59,182 nucleotides of DNA from Candidatus Magasanikbacteria bacterium RIFOXYD1_FULL_40_23 (GCA_001783215.1 MFRA01000002.1:1-59182); one strand, 5' to 3'; counted from the stretch's first letter, positions 49,991 through 59,169 are shown. Notes: generated by a model from the letters alone, not told the origin. Numbers and translations: made by a program.

Positions 49991-50330
49991 ATTTTTCAAT
50001 TAAATCCATTCTAAATTCTACTCCATGTTTTTTAAAACCAAACTTCTCATACCAAGCACATACTATCTCTTTTGAACTTCTGGTATTGGCAATTAATTTA
50101 TAACAGCCTATTTTTTTGGCTTCTTCAATGGCCGCTTGCACCACCTGCTTACCCACACCTTTGCCTCTTTGTTTTTCATCTACAAACACATCCTCTAGCA
50201 ATCCAAACGGTTCTTTGTGTAAGTTATTATATAACACATATAACCAAACTCGACCAATTTCTTTATCTTCTTCTACTACCGTAATTCTTATACCATAACT
50301 ATCGTTCTTTATCTCTCTTTTGACTTGCAT
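49977..50330 (-). CDS. GNAT N-acetyltransferase, small
   Basis: The protein has 117 residues. It has the acetyl-CoA motif VFVDEKQRGKGVGKQVVQAAIEEAKKIG with the RGxGxG turn and the C-terminal SKEIVCAWYEKFGFKKHGVEF segment. The substrate is unknown. It overlaps the next gene by 14 bases and follows the 50340 gene by 9. Confidence 0.9.
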   Translation of the reverse strand: MQVKREIKNDSYGIRITVVEEDKEIGRVWLYVLYNNLHKEPFGLLEDVFVDEKQRGKGVGKQVVQAAIEEAKKIGCYKLIANTRSSKEIVCAWYEKFGFKKHGVEFRMDLIEKYAGI

Positions 50331-50339
50331 ACTTACCTA

Positions 50340-51125
50340 TTATATTTTATACCTTGATAAAATTTGAATAATTTTTTTGATAATTTCATCTGGCTTGCCC
50401 GAAACAATTGCTTTTTCTATTTCTTGCTTTGCTCCCACCAGATATTGAATACTCTTATCAATTTCTTCGGCAGGTCGCCACGGACCATCCTCAATTTTTA
50501 AAGGTCCAGATTTCTGAGCTAACAACCTATTAATTGAAGCGGTCAACTCTTTGCCATTGCCAAAAAAGCCTGGCTTATGATTTTTTAATTCATTTTGAAT
50601 AAGTAATAGTATATTTTTTAATTCTGATTCTAAAAGTGCTTTGTCAGCGCGCTCTTTTAACAGAGCTTGTTTTTCGGCTTGAATCTGCGCTGGGTCTTTC
50701 CACGACTCTAAACCATTTAGCACTGGATGTTCTTGCACCAACCGCTTTGCATGCTCTACAAATCTTTCTATATTTTCAAAAATATTTTTGTCTTCATTAC
50801 CCGTCGCACCTGCGTGTGTTTTAGAAAAATTTTCCGGAGGCGTAATCCTACCTAAAAAAACTTTAAGCGGCTTGGCCACAACTGTATCCCAGGCCTTTTT
50901 ATCGGCCACTGTTAGCTCATTTGTTTTTTCAAAAACCTGATCAGCCAATTCTAACAGTTTGGCCAGCTCTTCATTGGCCATTTCTAGATTATCTTCATTA
51001 GACAAGTCTGCCAACTGATATTTATCTAACTTTGTGATTATCTGGAATCCTTCCCCCACTAGCGGACTTACAACTTCTTTTTCTTCTGGATTACCAGACC
51101 CGCTTTCACGACTAACCATATGCAT
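50340..51125 (-). CDS. Hypothetical helical protein, 261 residues
   Basis: I recognise no family. The protein is largely alpha-helical with charged segments (QLADLSNEDNLEMANEELAK; EKQALLKERADKALLESELK). No signal or membrane segment. The frame begins inside the 3' end of the yvcK-like gene, overlapping it by 58 bases; a start slightly downstream (51119) is possible. It is part of the long minus-strand operon and may be CPR-specific. Confidence 0.6.
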   Translation of the reverse strand: MHMVSRESGSGNPEEKEVVSPLVGEGFQIITKLDKYQLADLSNEDNLEMANEELAKLLELADQVFEKTNELTVADKKAWDTVVAKPLKVFLGRITPPENFSKTHAGATGNEDKNIFENIERFVEHAKRLVQEHPVLNGLESWKDPAQIQAEKQALLKERADKALLESELKNILLLIQNELKNHKPGFFGNGKELTASINRLLAQKSGPLKIEDGPWRPAEEIDKSIQYLVGAKQEIEKAIVSGKPDEIIKKIIQILSRYKI

Positions 51126-52069
51126 TTTTTTAGAGTAAGACCTAATTTTTTTACATTTAAACCCCCACCAACTGCTTCCAAATCTAAACTCTTAATTTTT
51201 TTATTCTTCAAATTTTCTTTATCAAAATGGAAAACTCCCCACTTCTTAGATTTATAAAAATCTTTCTGTGCTTTGTGTAATTTGTGATTATTATAAATTA
51301 CCAAATCAATCGGCCTTGGTAAATACTTTTCCAACTGAGATACCATTTCGCTTAATTTTTCTGGCCCAGTTTCTCCGTCTACGCGATACGCATTGCCAGC
51401 CACATATATTATTTTGGCTCTGGATTTGGCAATGGCCTTTTTAACGCCACTAGGAAGGAGCGCCGCAACCAAGCTGGTATATAAGCTACCTGGGCTTAAA
51501 ATAATAGTATCGGCTTGCTCCAAGGCTTTGACTGCCTTTGGGTACACTCTAGCATTTGGCTCCAGCCAAACTTTTTTTATCTTCCAACCTCTATTATACA
51601 CTGGGTTATCTATGAAAGCTTCTGTTTTTATTACCTTGCCATTTTCCAATTCGGCTACCAAATTTATATTTTCCAAAGTAACTGGATAAACACGTCCTTT
51701 GGCTTCTACACTATGCGACATAGCTTCTATGGCATGAATAAAATTACCAGTAAATTGGCTAGTTAGAGTTAAAAATAAATTTCCTAAATTATGAGTATCT
51801 AACTTACCCAAACCGCTGAACCTTGGCTGATAAAAAATTTTACGCAAAGATTGATAGTCATATTTTGAAAGAGACAAAACTGCGCGCATAATATCTCCGG
51901 GTGGCAATGTATTAAATTCTTTGCGAAGTTTGCCAGAAGACCCACCAGAGTCACTCATAGAAATAACTGCGGAGATATCAAAAATATTGGTATAGGTTTT
52001 TAACCCTTCCAAACAAACGGCTGAGCCATTGCCCCCACCAATGACTACTACATTTTTTTTATGAGCCAT
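51068..52069 (-). CDS. YvcK/CofD-like gluconeogenesis factor
   Basis: The protein has 333 residues. It has the family signatures VVVIGGGNGSAVCLEGL near residue 8, MSDSGGSSGKLRKEFNTLPPGDIMRAVLSL near 43-72, LDTHNLGNLFL and IILSPGSLYTSLVAALL. YvcK binds UDP-sugars and links cell-wall precursor supply with carbon metabolism in Firmicutes; CofD is the F420 enzyme of the same fold. Its place near glmS and a GlmU-like gene fits a YvcK role. It overlaps the HAD gene by 11 bases. Confidence 0.88.
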   Translation of the reverse strand: MAHKKNVVVIGGGNGSAVCLEGLKTYTNIFDISAVISMSDSGGSSGKLRKEFNTLPPGDIMRAVLSLSKYDYQSLRKIFYQPRFSGLGKLDTHNLGNLFLTLTSQFTGNFIHAIEAMSHSVEAKGRVYPVTLENINLVAELENGKVIKTEAFIDNPVYNRGWKIKKVWLEPNARVYPKAVKALEQADTIILSPGSLYTSLVAALLPSGVKKAIAKSRAKIIYVAGNAYRVDGETGPEKLSEMVSQLEKYLPRPIDLVIYNNHKLHKAQKDFYKSKKWGVFHFDKENLKNKKIKSLDLEAVGGGLNVKKLGLTLKKCIWLVVKAGLVIQKKKKL

Positions 52070-52730
52070 ACTTAATGCCTAAAAAATCATAAATCTCTTT
52101 GTCTTCTAGTGATTTTACAATCAAATCTGCAGCTGAATAGTCGCCAATAGACCAACGGTCGTCATGCCTTACCACACATTTCATTCCCGCTCTCTTGGCA
52201 GCGGAGAGTCCATTTTCCGAATCTTCTACTACCACGCAGTCTTCTGGTGCCACTCCCAACACTTCGGCTGCATACAGAAATACTGCCGGATCTGGCTTAC
52301 CTGCATAATTTACGTGATCAGTAGAAGCTAACGTATCAAAATAATTCTGCCAACCAAACCTGTTTACAATAGTTTCTATTCTATTCAAACTAGCACCAGA
52401 AGCCACCGCTGTTTTTTTATTATCCTGAATTTTGATTTGCTTTAACAAATCTGTCGCACCAATTAGCGGAAGGGCGTGTACTTTGTATACGTCTTCACTG
52501 GTAAGAAGTTTATGTTCCAAAATTTCTTCTACAGAATGGGGCAAGTTGTATAAATCCTTAAAAATCTGTGAAGATTCTAATAAACTTTTTCCATCTACCA
52601 GTTTTACATGCTCCCGCACATACGGCACATTAAATTTTTCTATAAATTTTTGATACGCAGTTAACCAATGCAAGCTGGTATCCACCAGCGTGCCATCCAT
52701 ATCAAAAAGTATTGCTTTAAAATTACTCAT
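52059..52730 (-). CDS. HAD-family phosphatase (beta-phosphoglucomutase-like)
   Basis: The protein has 223 residues. Motif I FDMDGTLVDTS, motif II TAVASGAS, and motif IV VVEDSENGLSAAKRAGM identify a HAD hydrolase with a C1 helical cap, like PgmB or GS1 enzymes that act on sugar phosphates. The substrate is not evident. It sits between glmS (8 bases) and the yvcK-like gene (overlap), suggesting a sugar-phosphate role. Confidence 0.9.
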   Translation of the reverse strand: MSNFKAILFDMDGTLVDTSLHWLTAYQKFIEKFNVPYVREHVKLVDGKSLLESSQIFKDLYNLPHSVEEILEHKLLTSEDVYKVHALPLIGATDLLKQIKIQDNKKTAVASGASLNRIETIVNRFGWQNYFDTLASTDHVNYAGKPDPAVFLYAAEVLGVAPEDCVVVEDSENGLSAAKRAGMKCVVRHDDRWSIGDYSAADLIVKSLEDKEIYDFLGIKYGS

Positions 52731-52738
52731 ACATTATA

Positions 52739-54595
52739 TTATTCAACCGTTACTGATTTAGCCAGATTTCTAGGCCTGTCTACATCGCGCCCCAGAGCTA
52801 CCGCTGTATGGTAGGCAAAAAGCTGTAACGGCAGGGTGTTGAGCAAGGGTTCCAAAACTTCCATAGTTGGTGGCACAAATATCACATCTTGGGCCAGCTC
52901 AGCTGCTCCCAAATCGCCTTCGGTAGCTACCAAAATTATTGGCGCTTTGCGAGCTTTTACTTCTTCTATATTGCTGCGCATCTTATCGTATAATTGGTTT
53001 TTTGTCATGATGGCAAACACTGGAAACATTGGCGAAAGCAAAGCGATTGGACCATGCTTCATCTCTCCGCCAGCTACTGCTTCGCTATGAATATAAGTGA
53101 TTTCTTTTAACTTCAGCGAACCTTCTAGGGCTACGGGAAAATTAACTCCTCTCCCCAAAAATAAAAAGTTCGGATTATTTTTGTATTTATTGGCCAACTC
53201 TTTTATCTTTTCATTTTGTGCCAAAACTAATTTCATTTTTTCTGGAATTTCGGCTAGTGCAGCGAGCAATCTTTGGCCGGTCGCCACGCTTAATTTATTT
53301 AAGCGACCAAATTGCAATGCATACAAAAGCAAAATTGCAGTCATGTTGGTAAAGGCTTTGGTAGAAGCCACAGCGAGCTCGGGACCAGCGTGAATATATG
53401 TTCCACCATCTGTCTCTCTGGCAATTGTGGAACCAACCACGTTTACTATTCCACGCACAAACGCGCCTTTTCTTTTGGCTTCTTTAATTGCAGCCAAAGT
53501 ATCGGCCGTTTCTCCAGATTGAGAAATACCAAACACCAATGTCTGGTTATCTATGATCGGATCACGATAACGAAACTCACTAGCCACATCTACCTCTACC
53601 GGAATACCAGCTAATCGTTCAAACATATATTTTCCCGCCATAGCGGCATACGAAGCTGTGCCACAAGCAATGAGAATAACTCTTTTTATACTACGCATTT
53701 CGGCATCTGTCATATTGAGCCCTGCCAAATGCGCAGTACCTTCTTCTGTTTTATACCTACCACGAATTGCATCTTGCAGCACAGTAGGCTGATCAAAAAT
53801 TTCTTTCAACATAAAATGATCGAACCCCTGCTTTTGTGCACTAGCTTCATCCCACTCTATCTGACTAGTCTGCTTAGTTATATTTTGATCTTTCAAATTT
53901 ACAATATGCAAATTTTCTCTACTAACCTCGGCCACTTCACCATCTTCTAGAAAAATAACTTTTTTAGTATAAGCAAGCATCGGCGTGGCATCACTAGCAA
54001 CAAAATATTCTTGTTCGCCCAACCCAATGACAAGCGGGCTGCCCAAACGAGCAGACACAAGCAAGCTTGGATGATCACCGTGCATAACTACCAAACCGTA
54101 GGTACCGCACACTTGTGCCAATGCTTCTAGCACAGCTTTGCGCAAATCTCCACGGTAATAAAACTCAATTAGGTGCGCCAAAACTTCGGAATCTGTTTCC
54201 GATTTATATATATGACTTGAACCCAGTTTTTCTTTTAACTCACGATAATTTTCTATGATGCCGTTGTGAGCCAAAATAATTTTGCCCGAGCAATCTGAAT
54301 GCGGATGAGCATTGCTTTCGGTAACTCCGCCATGAGTAGCCCATCTGGTATGCGCAATACCAAATGTACTATCAAAACTTTGACCTTTTAGCTTTTCTGA
54401 AAGGTTGTCTATCTTACCAACCGCTCTCACACACTGAATGCTGGCTTCTGGATTTCTACTTTCTGTACTCTGACTTCTATTTTCTATTAAAGCTACCCCA
54501 GCACTGTCGTAGCCACGGTACTCCAAACGACGCAAGCCATTTACAAGAATTGGCAAGGCCTGTTTGGAACCAATATAAGCAACAATACCACACAT
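52739..54595 (-). CDS. glmS: Glutamine-fructose-6-phosphate aminotransferase (isomerizing)
   Basis: The protein has 618 residues, close to the usual 609. It makes glucosamine-6-phosphate, the first step to UDP-GlcNAc. The N-terminal Cys2 nucleophile is in MCGIVAYIG, with RLEYRGYDSAG, HTRWATHG and HNGIIENY of the glutaminase domain. Two SIS domains follow (ACGTASYAAMAGKYMFE, GISQSGETADTL) and the C-terminal end is DRPRNLAKSVTVE. An insertion of about 10 residues (NRSQSTESRNPEA) is seen near residue 38. No riboswitch or ribozyme is visible upstream. Confidence 0.97.
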   Translation of the reverse strand: MCGIVAYIGSKQALPILVNGLRRLEYRGYDSAGVALIENRSQSTESRNPEASIQCVRAVGKIDNLSEKLKGQSFDSTFGIAHTRWATHGGVTESNAHPHSDCSGKIILAHNGIIENYRELKEKLGSSHIYKSETDSEVLAHLIEFYYRGDLRKAVLEALAQVCGTYGLVVMHGDHPSLLVSARLGSPLVIGLGEQEYFVASDATPMLAYTKKVIFLEDGEVAEVSRENLHIVNLKDQNITKQTSQIEWDEASAQKQGFDHFMLKEIFDQPTVLQDAIRGRYKTEEGTAHLAGLNMTDAEMRSIKRVILIACGTASYAAMAGKYMFERLAGIPVEVDVASEFRYRDPIIDNQTLVFGISQSGETADTLAAIKEAKRKGAFVRGIVNVVGSTIARETDGGTYIHAGPELAVASTKAFTNMTAILLLYALQFGRLNKLSVATGQRLLAALAEIPEKMKLVLAQNEKIKELANKYKNNPNFLFLGRGVNFPVALEGSLKLKEITYIHSEAVAGGEMKHGPIALLSPMFPVFAIMTKNQLYDKMRSNIEEVKARKAPIILVATEGDLGAAELAQDVIFVPPTMEVLEPLLNTLPLQLFAYHTAVALGRDVDRPRNLAKSVTVE

Positions 54596-54600
54596 ACAAT

Positions 54601-55005
54601 TTATCTATATGGTTTTTCTTCTTTTCTTGCTTCATTTATAATATTATTGGCTTCCTCCACCAACACTGCTAAATCATCTATATTTTTACCGTTTTCATCT
54701 TTCAAAAATTCACTTACCCAAACATTTATTTTATCTACCAAAATATCCATTGCTTCAATTTTTTCTTTATATTCCAACGGCACGGGCAAATGATACTTAT
54801 CACTAAATTTTAACACTAAATAGCCATTTTTATTTTTAGCAAATTTTACGCAATAATCTTTGAAGGTTTGGATATCAAGCACCCCACTCTTTAAAGACTG
54901 CAATGACAAATCCAGTCCACCAAATTCATTAATATAGTCATTATTAAATAAATACTTTATTTTTTCTAAACTAGACAACTCTACTCTATCTTTAGATTCT
55001 GACAT
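54601..55005 (-). CDS. Hypothetical protein, 134 residues
   Basis: I recognise no family. It is charged and helical with one central beta-like segment (GYLVLKFSDKYHLPVPLEYKE). No membrane segment or signal. It lies between the GlmU-like gene (9 bases) and glmS (5 bases) in the operon. Confidence 0.65.
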   Translation of the reverse strand: MSESKDRVELSSLEKIKYLFNNDYINEFGGLDLSLQSLKSGVLDIQTFKDYCVKFAKNKNGYLVLKFSDKYHLPVPLEYKEKIEAMDILVDKINVWVSEFLKDENGKNIDDLAVLVEEANNIINEARKEEKPYR

Positions 55006-55014
55006 AAATAAAAA

Positions 55015-55770
55015 TTAAATACTATTTTTTCTTTTATTTGCTTCCTCTAATTCTGCCGGCGTATTTACCCCAAACCACTCTTTGTTGTCCTTTAGTTTTA
55101 CCACCTGGGTTTTTAAAGATGCATTTATAGCCATTGCTAGCGCCGTAGGCAAACCATACTCCCCTAATTTACGTAGTGGTGGCATAGACGGAAACATACC
55201 CTCAAACCATTTTCTATCAAAACAAAAAGTTCCGGTGCTAATTTCTTTTAATTTTGCCTGCTCTTCGGTTAGGTATTCTTTTTCAATTATTTCTACTCTG
55301 CCATCTGCGTGCCGTACCATTCTTCCCAAACTAACCGGACTATCTATTTCGGCAGACAATACGGAAATCACCGCTTTATTTTCCAAATGCCTTTCAATAA
55401 AATCTGAAATTGTTTGCGCAGAATAAAACGCACTATCGTCGCCGTTTACAACCAAAACTGTACTTATATTTTCTGGAAGCTGCTTCATTCCGGTAAAGGC
55501 GGCGTGGGCAGTGCCTTTTAGTTCTTCTTGCACCACATAACTAACTCTATCTCCAAAATATTCGGTAATTTTTTCTTTATAAAATCCAACAACCATCACA
55601 ATTTGCGCCGGCGAAAAACCTATATTTTCCAACGTAGCCACAAAATAACTGGCAATCGGACGACTACCGATCTCGCACATAACTTTGGGTTTATCTACAC
55701 AATTTAGGCGGGTGCCTTTACCAGCGGCAAGGATTACCACTCCAACATTATTTAATTTGCTGCTCAACAT
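55015..55770 (-). CDS. GlmU-like nucleotidyltransferase (N-terminal domain only)
   Basis: The protein has 251 residues. It has the pyrophosphorylase motif VILAAGKGTRLNCVDKPKVM, VVNGDDSAF with the metal Asp, ELKGTAHAA and ISTGTFCFDRKWF, as in GlmU. The left-handed beta-helix acetyltransferase half (about 200 residues) is missing. It is expected to form UDP-GlcNAc or another NDP-sugar from a sugar-1-phosphate. The link with glmS in the same operon supports an amino-sugar role. The start overlaps the HAD gene by 23 bases. Confidence 0.88.
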   Translation of the reverse strand: MLSSKLNNVGVVILAAGKGTRLNCVDKPKVMCEIGSRPIASYFVATLENIGFSPAQIVMVVGFYKEKITEYFGDRVSYVVQEELKGTAHAAFTGMKQLPENISTVLVVNGDDSAFYSAQTISDFIERHLENKAVISVLSAEIDSPVSLGRMVRHADGRVEIIEKEYLTEEQAKLKEISTGTFCFDRKWFEGMFPSMPPLRKLGEYGLPTALAMAINASLKTQVVKLKDNKEWFGVNTPAELEEANKRKNSI

Positions 55771-56386
55771 ATTGTTTAATTTCGCTTAAAGTTTTAAAGT
55801 ATGGCGCGCCTACTTGCTTGGCTTCTTCCTCGGAGTAGCGTGAGGTGTTTAGCTTTGTTACTACTAGCGCAGCCGGCACCTCTTGCTTTACCGACAAATT
55901 TTCTCGCAAATTGTCATTTATAAAAAATATTTTGTTATTATTATAATTATCCCCCAGATATTTTTCTTTGTTCCCGCTTAGTATTACCAACTCATCAAAC
56001 CTGTCCGAGATCCCACTATCGCGAATCTTGTTTAGTTGAAATGTTTTGTCGCCGGCAGAAAGTAAAACTACTTTATCGGAAACACTTTTTAAAAACTGCA
56101 AAAACATTTCTGTGTCTGGAAAAAGATAATTCTTGGAAAACAGAGCATTTAATTCTGCCTCCACGGTATCTGGCAGATTATAACCCAAGTCACGCAAAAA
56201 TTGCGTATGCTCTTCGAATGTATAGTCGTACTGGTGCGGCGCTACTGTACAAAGAGATTTAAGAAATGTTTCTTTTATATCTTTTTCATTGGCGCCATGT
56301 TTGGCAAAAATACCAAAGATATCCGCCTTAAACGCAACTGTGTTATAAACCGTATCGTCCCAATCTACAAAAGTGTGGCTAAACAT
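55748..56386 (-). CDS. HAD-like hydrolase
   Basis: The protein has 212 residues. Motif I is FVDWDDTVYN, motif II VVLLSAGDKTF and the acidic motif FINDNLREN. The helical cap (residues about 20-90) resembles C1-type caps. It is probably a small-molecule phosphatase; the substrate is unknown. It overlaps the GlmU-like gene, so the two are likely coupled. Confidence 0.78.
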   Translation of the reverse strand: MFSHTFVDWDDTVYNTVAFKADIFGIFAKHGANEKDIKETFLKSLCTVAPHQYDYTFEEHTQFLRDLGYNLPDTVEAELNALFSKNYLFPDTEMFLQFLKSVSDKVVLLSAGDKTFQLNKIRDSGISDRFDELVILSGNKEKYLGDNYNNNKIFFINDNLRENLSVKQEVPAALVVTKLNTSRYSEEEAKQVGAPYFKTLSEIKQYVEQQIK

Positions 56387-56407
56387 AATATCACCCTTTA
56401 AATTAAG

Positions 56408-57232
56408 TTACTTACCCAAAACAATCTCGGAAATTATTTTAAATCTTTGTACGACTTCTGTATCCAAGTAGACTTGCTTCTCTTCTTTGGTTTTATAATT
56501 ACCTACTTCTTGCCACAAGGCCCTACCAGCCAAAAACCCAACTGCTCCCGCCTCTACAGCCTCTGTTAGTTGAGCAGCAAACCCTTCAAACTTTTCGCCT
56601 CTGGTAAGCAAAATCCACGGTGTGCTTCCAACGAGCTCGGTAATTTTTTTACATGACTCTAAATCTCCAGGGTACTCTAATTTCCAAACATCGGGAACAA
56701 TATTTTTTTCTAACAACATCTGGATAGAACGCAAAACCCATTCAGCTCGACTCTTCCCAAGCTCTTCGTTGCCATAGGTAACAATTTCCAAAAATAACGG
56801 CAGATTGTTTGCGCGAGAATCGTCCAAAGCTTTTTTAGCCACGGCGATTTGAGAATCACAATTGCTGGCTTCGGGATTAAAATATAATAATAATTTTGCT
56901 CCACCTGCACCCAAATCCTTTAATTGCTTGGCCGAGTATTCTAGTTCGGTATTTCGTTCTCCGGCACTATCTGTATAACCGCTTTTTTCGAGCGGCAGAA
57001 GATATGGCTTGCTTTTGGATTCATAGCCAGCCAAACCCCAACCTACATCTATAAGAACACCGCTAAATTGATCCTGCAAAGCAGAGATAATCATGCCTTT
57101 TATCTCTATCATTTCGGCATCGGTAGCCGATTCCGGATCGGCTGGTTTTACATATTTTTTAAAACTACCGCGATGGTCTAAAGCGAGCATTAAATACTTG
57201 CCCCTATCTTGAAAACTAGATAAATCAGACAT
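56408..57232 (-). CDS. Class I aldolase, LacD/tagatose-bisphosphate aldolase-like
   Basis: The protein has 274 residues. It opens YLMLALDHRGSFKKYV, the typical start of LacD-like and IolC C-terminal (DUF2090) aldolases. The barrel continues with GVLIDVGWGL, AGGAKLLLYFNPEA, and PDVWKLEYPGD, where the Lys is the probable Schiff base residue. The end GAVGFLAGRALWQEVG is the phosphate-binding part. Family enzymes cleave ketose (bis)phosphates into triose units. It is first in the twelve-gene minus run and has its own promoter (57267-57295). Confidence 0.82.
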   Translation of the reverse strand: MSDLSSFQDRGKYLMLALDHRGSFKKYVKPADPESATDAEMIEIKGMIISALQDQFSGVLIDVGWGLAGYESKSKPYLLPLEKSGYTDSAGERNTELEYSAKQLKDLGAGGAKLLLYFNPEASNCDSQIAVAKKALDDSRANNLPLFLEIVTYGNEELGKSRAEWVLRSIQMLLEKNIVPDVWKLEYPGDLESCKKITELVGSTPWILLTRGEKFEGFAAQLTEAVEAGAVGFLAGRALWQEVGNYKTKEEKQVYLDTEVVQRFKIISEIVLGK

Positions 57233-57266
57233 AAATAATTATATTTTAAGCTAAAAAAGTACCTCT

Positions 57267-57295
57267 AGAATAACATACGAAAAATTGAGCGTCAA
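57267..57295 (-). promoter_or_regulatory. Promoter of the twelve-gene minus-strand run
   Basis: On the minus strand TTGACG (57290-57295) and TATTCT (57267-57272) have a 17-base spacer. Confidence 0.6.
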
Positions 57296-57334
57296 TCAAA
57301 CAAAAAAGCCGGCCACCACATTGGTGATCCGGCT
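57296..57334 (-). terminator. Terminator of the GC-rich gene
   Basis: On the minus strand AGCCGGATCACCA/TGGTGGCCGGCT is followed by TTTTTTG. A second perfect hairpin, GTCTGCTCTGTA/TACAGAGCAGAC (57346-57373), precedes it. Confidence 0.85.
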
Positions 57335-57380
57335 GGCTGACTCCAGTCTGCTCTGTATTGCTACAGAGCAGACATGGTTA

Positions 57381-58913
57381 CTACGACTGCTGGCCCGCCT
57401 GCTGACGAGCCTTCTTGCGCTCGCTCTTGCTGGGCTTCTTGTCGCCCTTCTTGCCGCCCTTGTTCTTCTCGCGCTTCGCAACCGTCTCGGGCTTCTCCGC
57501 GCCGAAGTTGGGATCGTTGCGATCAACGACCTTCTTCTCCGGCTTGTTGACCTTCTGCGGCGGCGTGGGCTTCACCTGGGGCTGCTCCACCTTCTTGACG
57601 ATCGGCGGAGCAACCGGCGGGTTCTCGACGACCTGGGTCGTCTTGGCACCCTCGTTGCGCAGCTTGTCGACGCCCTCGGCCAGGGCCTGCTCGTCCATGC
57701 CAGCGGCACGGGCGTAGTACATGGCCGTGTTGTGATCCGACACCATCGTGTCGACCTCACCCGGCTTGCCTTCACCCTTGGCGAACTTCTCGGCCTTGTT
57801 GAGGGCGAAGCTCTCACGAGCGATGGCCATCTCCGCGAAGATCGTGGTGACCACACCCTTGTCGTTGAAGTCCGACGTGGCGTACTTCTCCTTCTTCATC
57901 ACCTTGTCGGCGGTGCGCCCAGCCAAGGTCTCGGCCAGCGTCTCACTCATGCCGGAGTTGGAGTCGTTGGACTCCAGCAACCGGGCCTTGAGCACCTGCT
58001 TCAGCTGAAGCAGACGCGCCGCCTGCTTCTCCTTGTTGCTGATGGCCTGCTGCTCACGCCGAGCCTTCTCTTCCAGGTCCTCCAGCTTGGGCAGCTGGTG
58101 CAGCTTGTAGATCTCGGGGAAGTGATCCTCGAGCGTGTGCCACACCCACGTCTCCTGCTTCGGCGAAGCCCAGTCCATATCGCGGTGTTCGCGATCCCAG
58201 CGCAGACCCCAGGCCTTGATGACCTGCTGGCACATGCCGATCCACCGCGAGATCTCACCATTGCGCGCGCTGTACAGATCGAACAGCGCCTGGTTCTTGG
58301 TGCGATCCAGCTGACGGCGAGCCTGCTGCACCGCGCATGCCGACTTCACGAAGTGGGCACGCATGGCCTGGGCGAGGTAGCCATCCTCGAACATGAAGTC
58401 GGGGAGCTCCGACAGGGTGTGCCGGAGACGGAGAACCGCCTCGGGGACATCCGAGCTGGACGAATCCTCGTGCCGCACATTCTGGACGGTCTGCTGCTTC
58501 GGCTTGTCCGAACTGGCAGCCAGGCTCCGCTCCATCTTCTTGATGCTCTCGGGAGAGAGCGGGTCGAAACCAGCCATCTTCACGGCCGTCGCACGGAGAC
58601 GCTCCGCCTTCTCCTTCTTGATCCGCCGCTGCTCGATCTGGATCGCGGCTTCCTTGGCCTGCTTGGCCGCGCGCTGTTCGCGCTGACGGTTCTCCAAGGC
58701 CTGCTTGGCAAGGGACCGAATGTCCTTGAACACCTCATCGTGCAAGACCTCGTCGACGGTCACATCGTCGAGATCGGGGGTGGAGCTGATCATCTCCTGG
58801 ATGACCAACTCCAGGGTCCACTCCGTATCGTCACCGGCAGGCGACGAGTCGTCGTCGCTGGGAACGAGGGAGAGAACGCTAGAGGACGAAACGGGGTTGG
58901 TCGGGTTGGACAT
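57381..58913 (-). CDS. GC-rich gene for a charged coiled-coil protein, 510 residues
   Basis: I recognise no family. Residues 1-60 are Ser/Asp-rich. Residues about 75-105 are a Lys/Arg/Glu/Ala helix (RQREQRAAKQAKEAA). The middle contains Trp-rich helices (SRWIGMCQQVIKAWGLRWD). The last 90 residues are Pro/Val/Lys-rich and end in a strongly basic tail (KGGKKGDKKPSKSERKKAR). No signal or membrane segment. Codons are strongly GC-ending, far from the genome norm. A consensus promoter (59058-59086) and strong terminator enclose it. AAGGAAGG lies 13 bases before the ATG, a wide spacing. Open frames on the other strand are shadows of the GC-rich codons. Confidence 0.75.
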   Translation of the reverse strand: MSNPTNPVSSSSVLSLVPSDDDSSPAGDDTEWTLELVIQEMISSTPDLDDVTVDEVLHDEVFKDIRSLAKQALENRQREQRAAKQAKEAAIQIEQRRIKKEKAERLRATAVKMAGFDPLSPESIKKMERSLAASSDKPKQQTVQNVRHEDSSSSDVPEAVLRLRHTLSELPDFMFEDGYLAQAMRAHFVKSACAVQQARRQLDRTKNQALFDLYSARNGEISRWIGMCQQVIKAWGLRWDREHRDMDWASPKQETWVWHTLEDHFPEIYKLHQLPKLEDLEEKARREQQAISNKEKQAARLLQLKQVLKARLLESNDSNSGMSETLAETLAGRTADKVMKKEKYATSDFNDKGVVTTIFAEMAIARESFALNKAEKFAKGEGKPGEVDTMVSDHNTAMYYARAAGMDEQALAEGVDKLRNEGAKTTQVVENPPVAPPIVKKVEQPQVKPTPPQKVNKPEKKVVDRNDPNFGAEKPETVAKREKNKGGKKGDKKPSKSERKKARQQAGQQS

Positions 58914-59057
58914 GACGCGTTACCTACCTTCCTTACATTGTCAACGAAACAAAGTTCTTTTTCTCACTTCTGCGATATGCAGGGCGAGAGAACCTTCCGT
59001 CACTGGGCGCCAAAATTGACGCTAAATGACCAAAAATCCTCTAAAAACTAACCACGC

Positions 59058-59086
59058 ACTATACCACAAAATATAGGTTTTGTCAA
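59058..59086 (-). promoter_or_regulatory. Consensus promoter of the GC-rich gene
   Basis: On the minus strand TTGACA (59081-59086) and TATAGT (59058-59063) have a 17-base spacer and a TG before the -10. The leader is about 135 nt. Confidence 0.8.
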
Positions 59087-59169
59087 TAGTTAAATTGACC
59101 TAGCAGTAATCTAAACTACTGGAACCACCTAAATGGTAAAATATGGCTTTATCCATAAAGGTGGTATAT

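Noticed and set aside
54596-54700. glmS ribozyme upstream of glmS
   Set aside because: Only 5 bases separate glmS from the preceding gene and no ribozyme core is visible.
57285-59051. 588-codon open frame on the plus strand (Leu/Arg-rich)
   Set aside because: It is antisense to the GC-rich gene; few stops arise by composition. The minus strand has the promoter, the SD-like site and the terminator in the right places.
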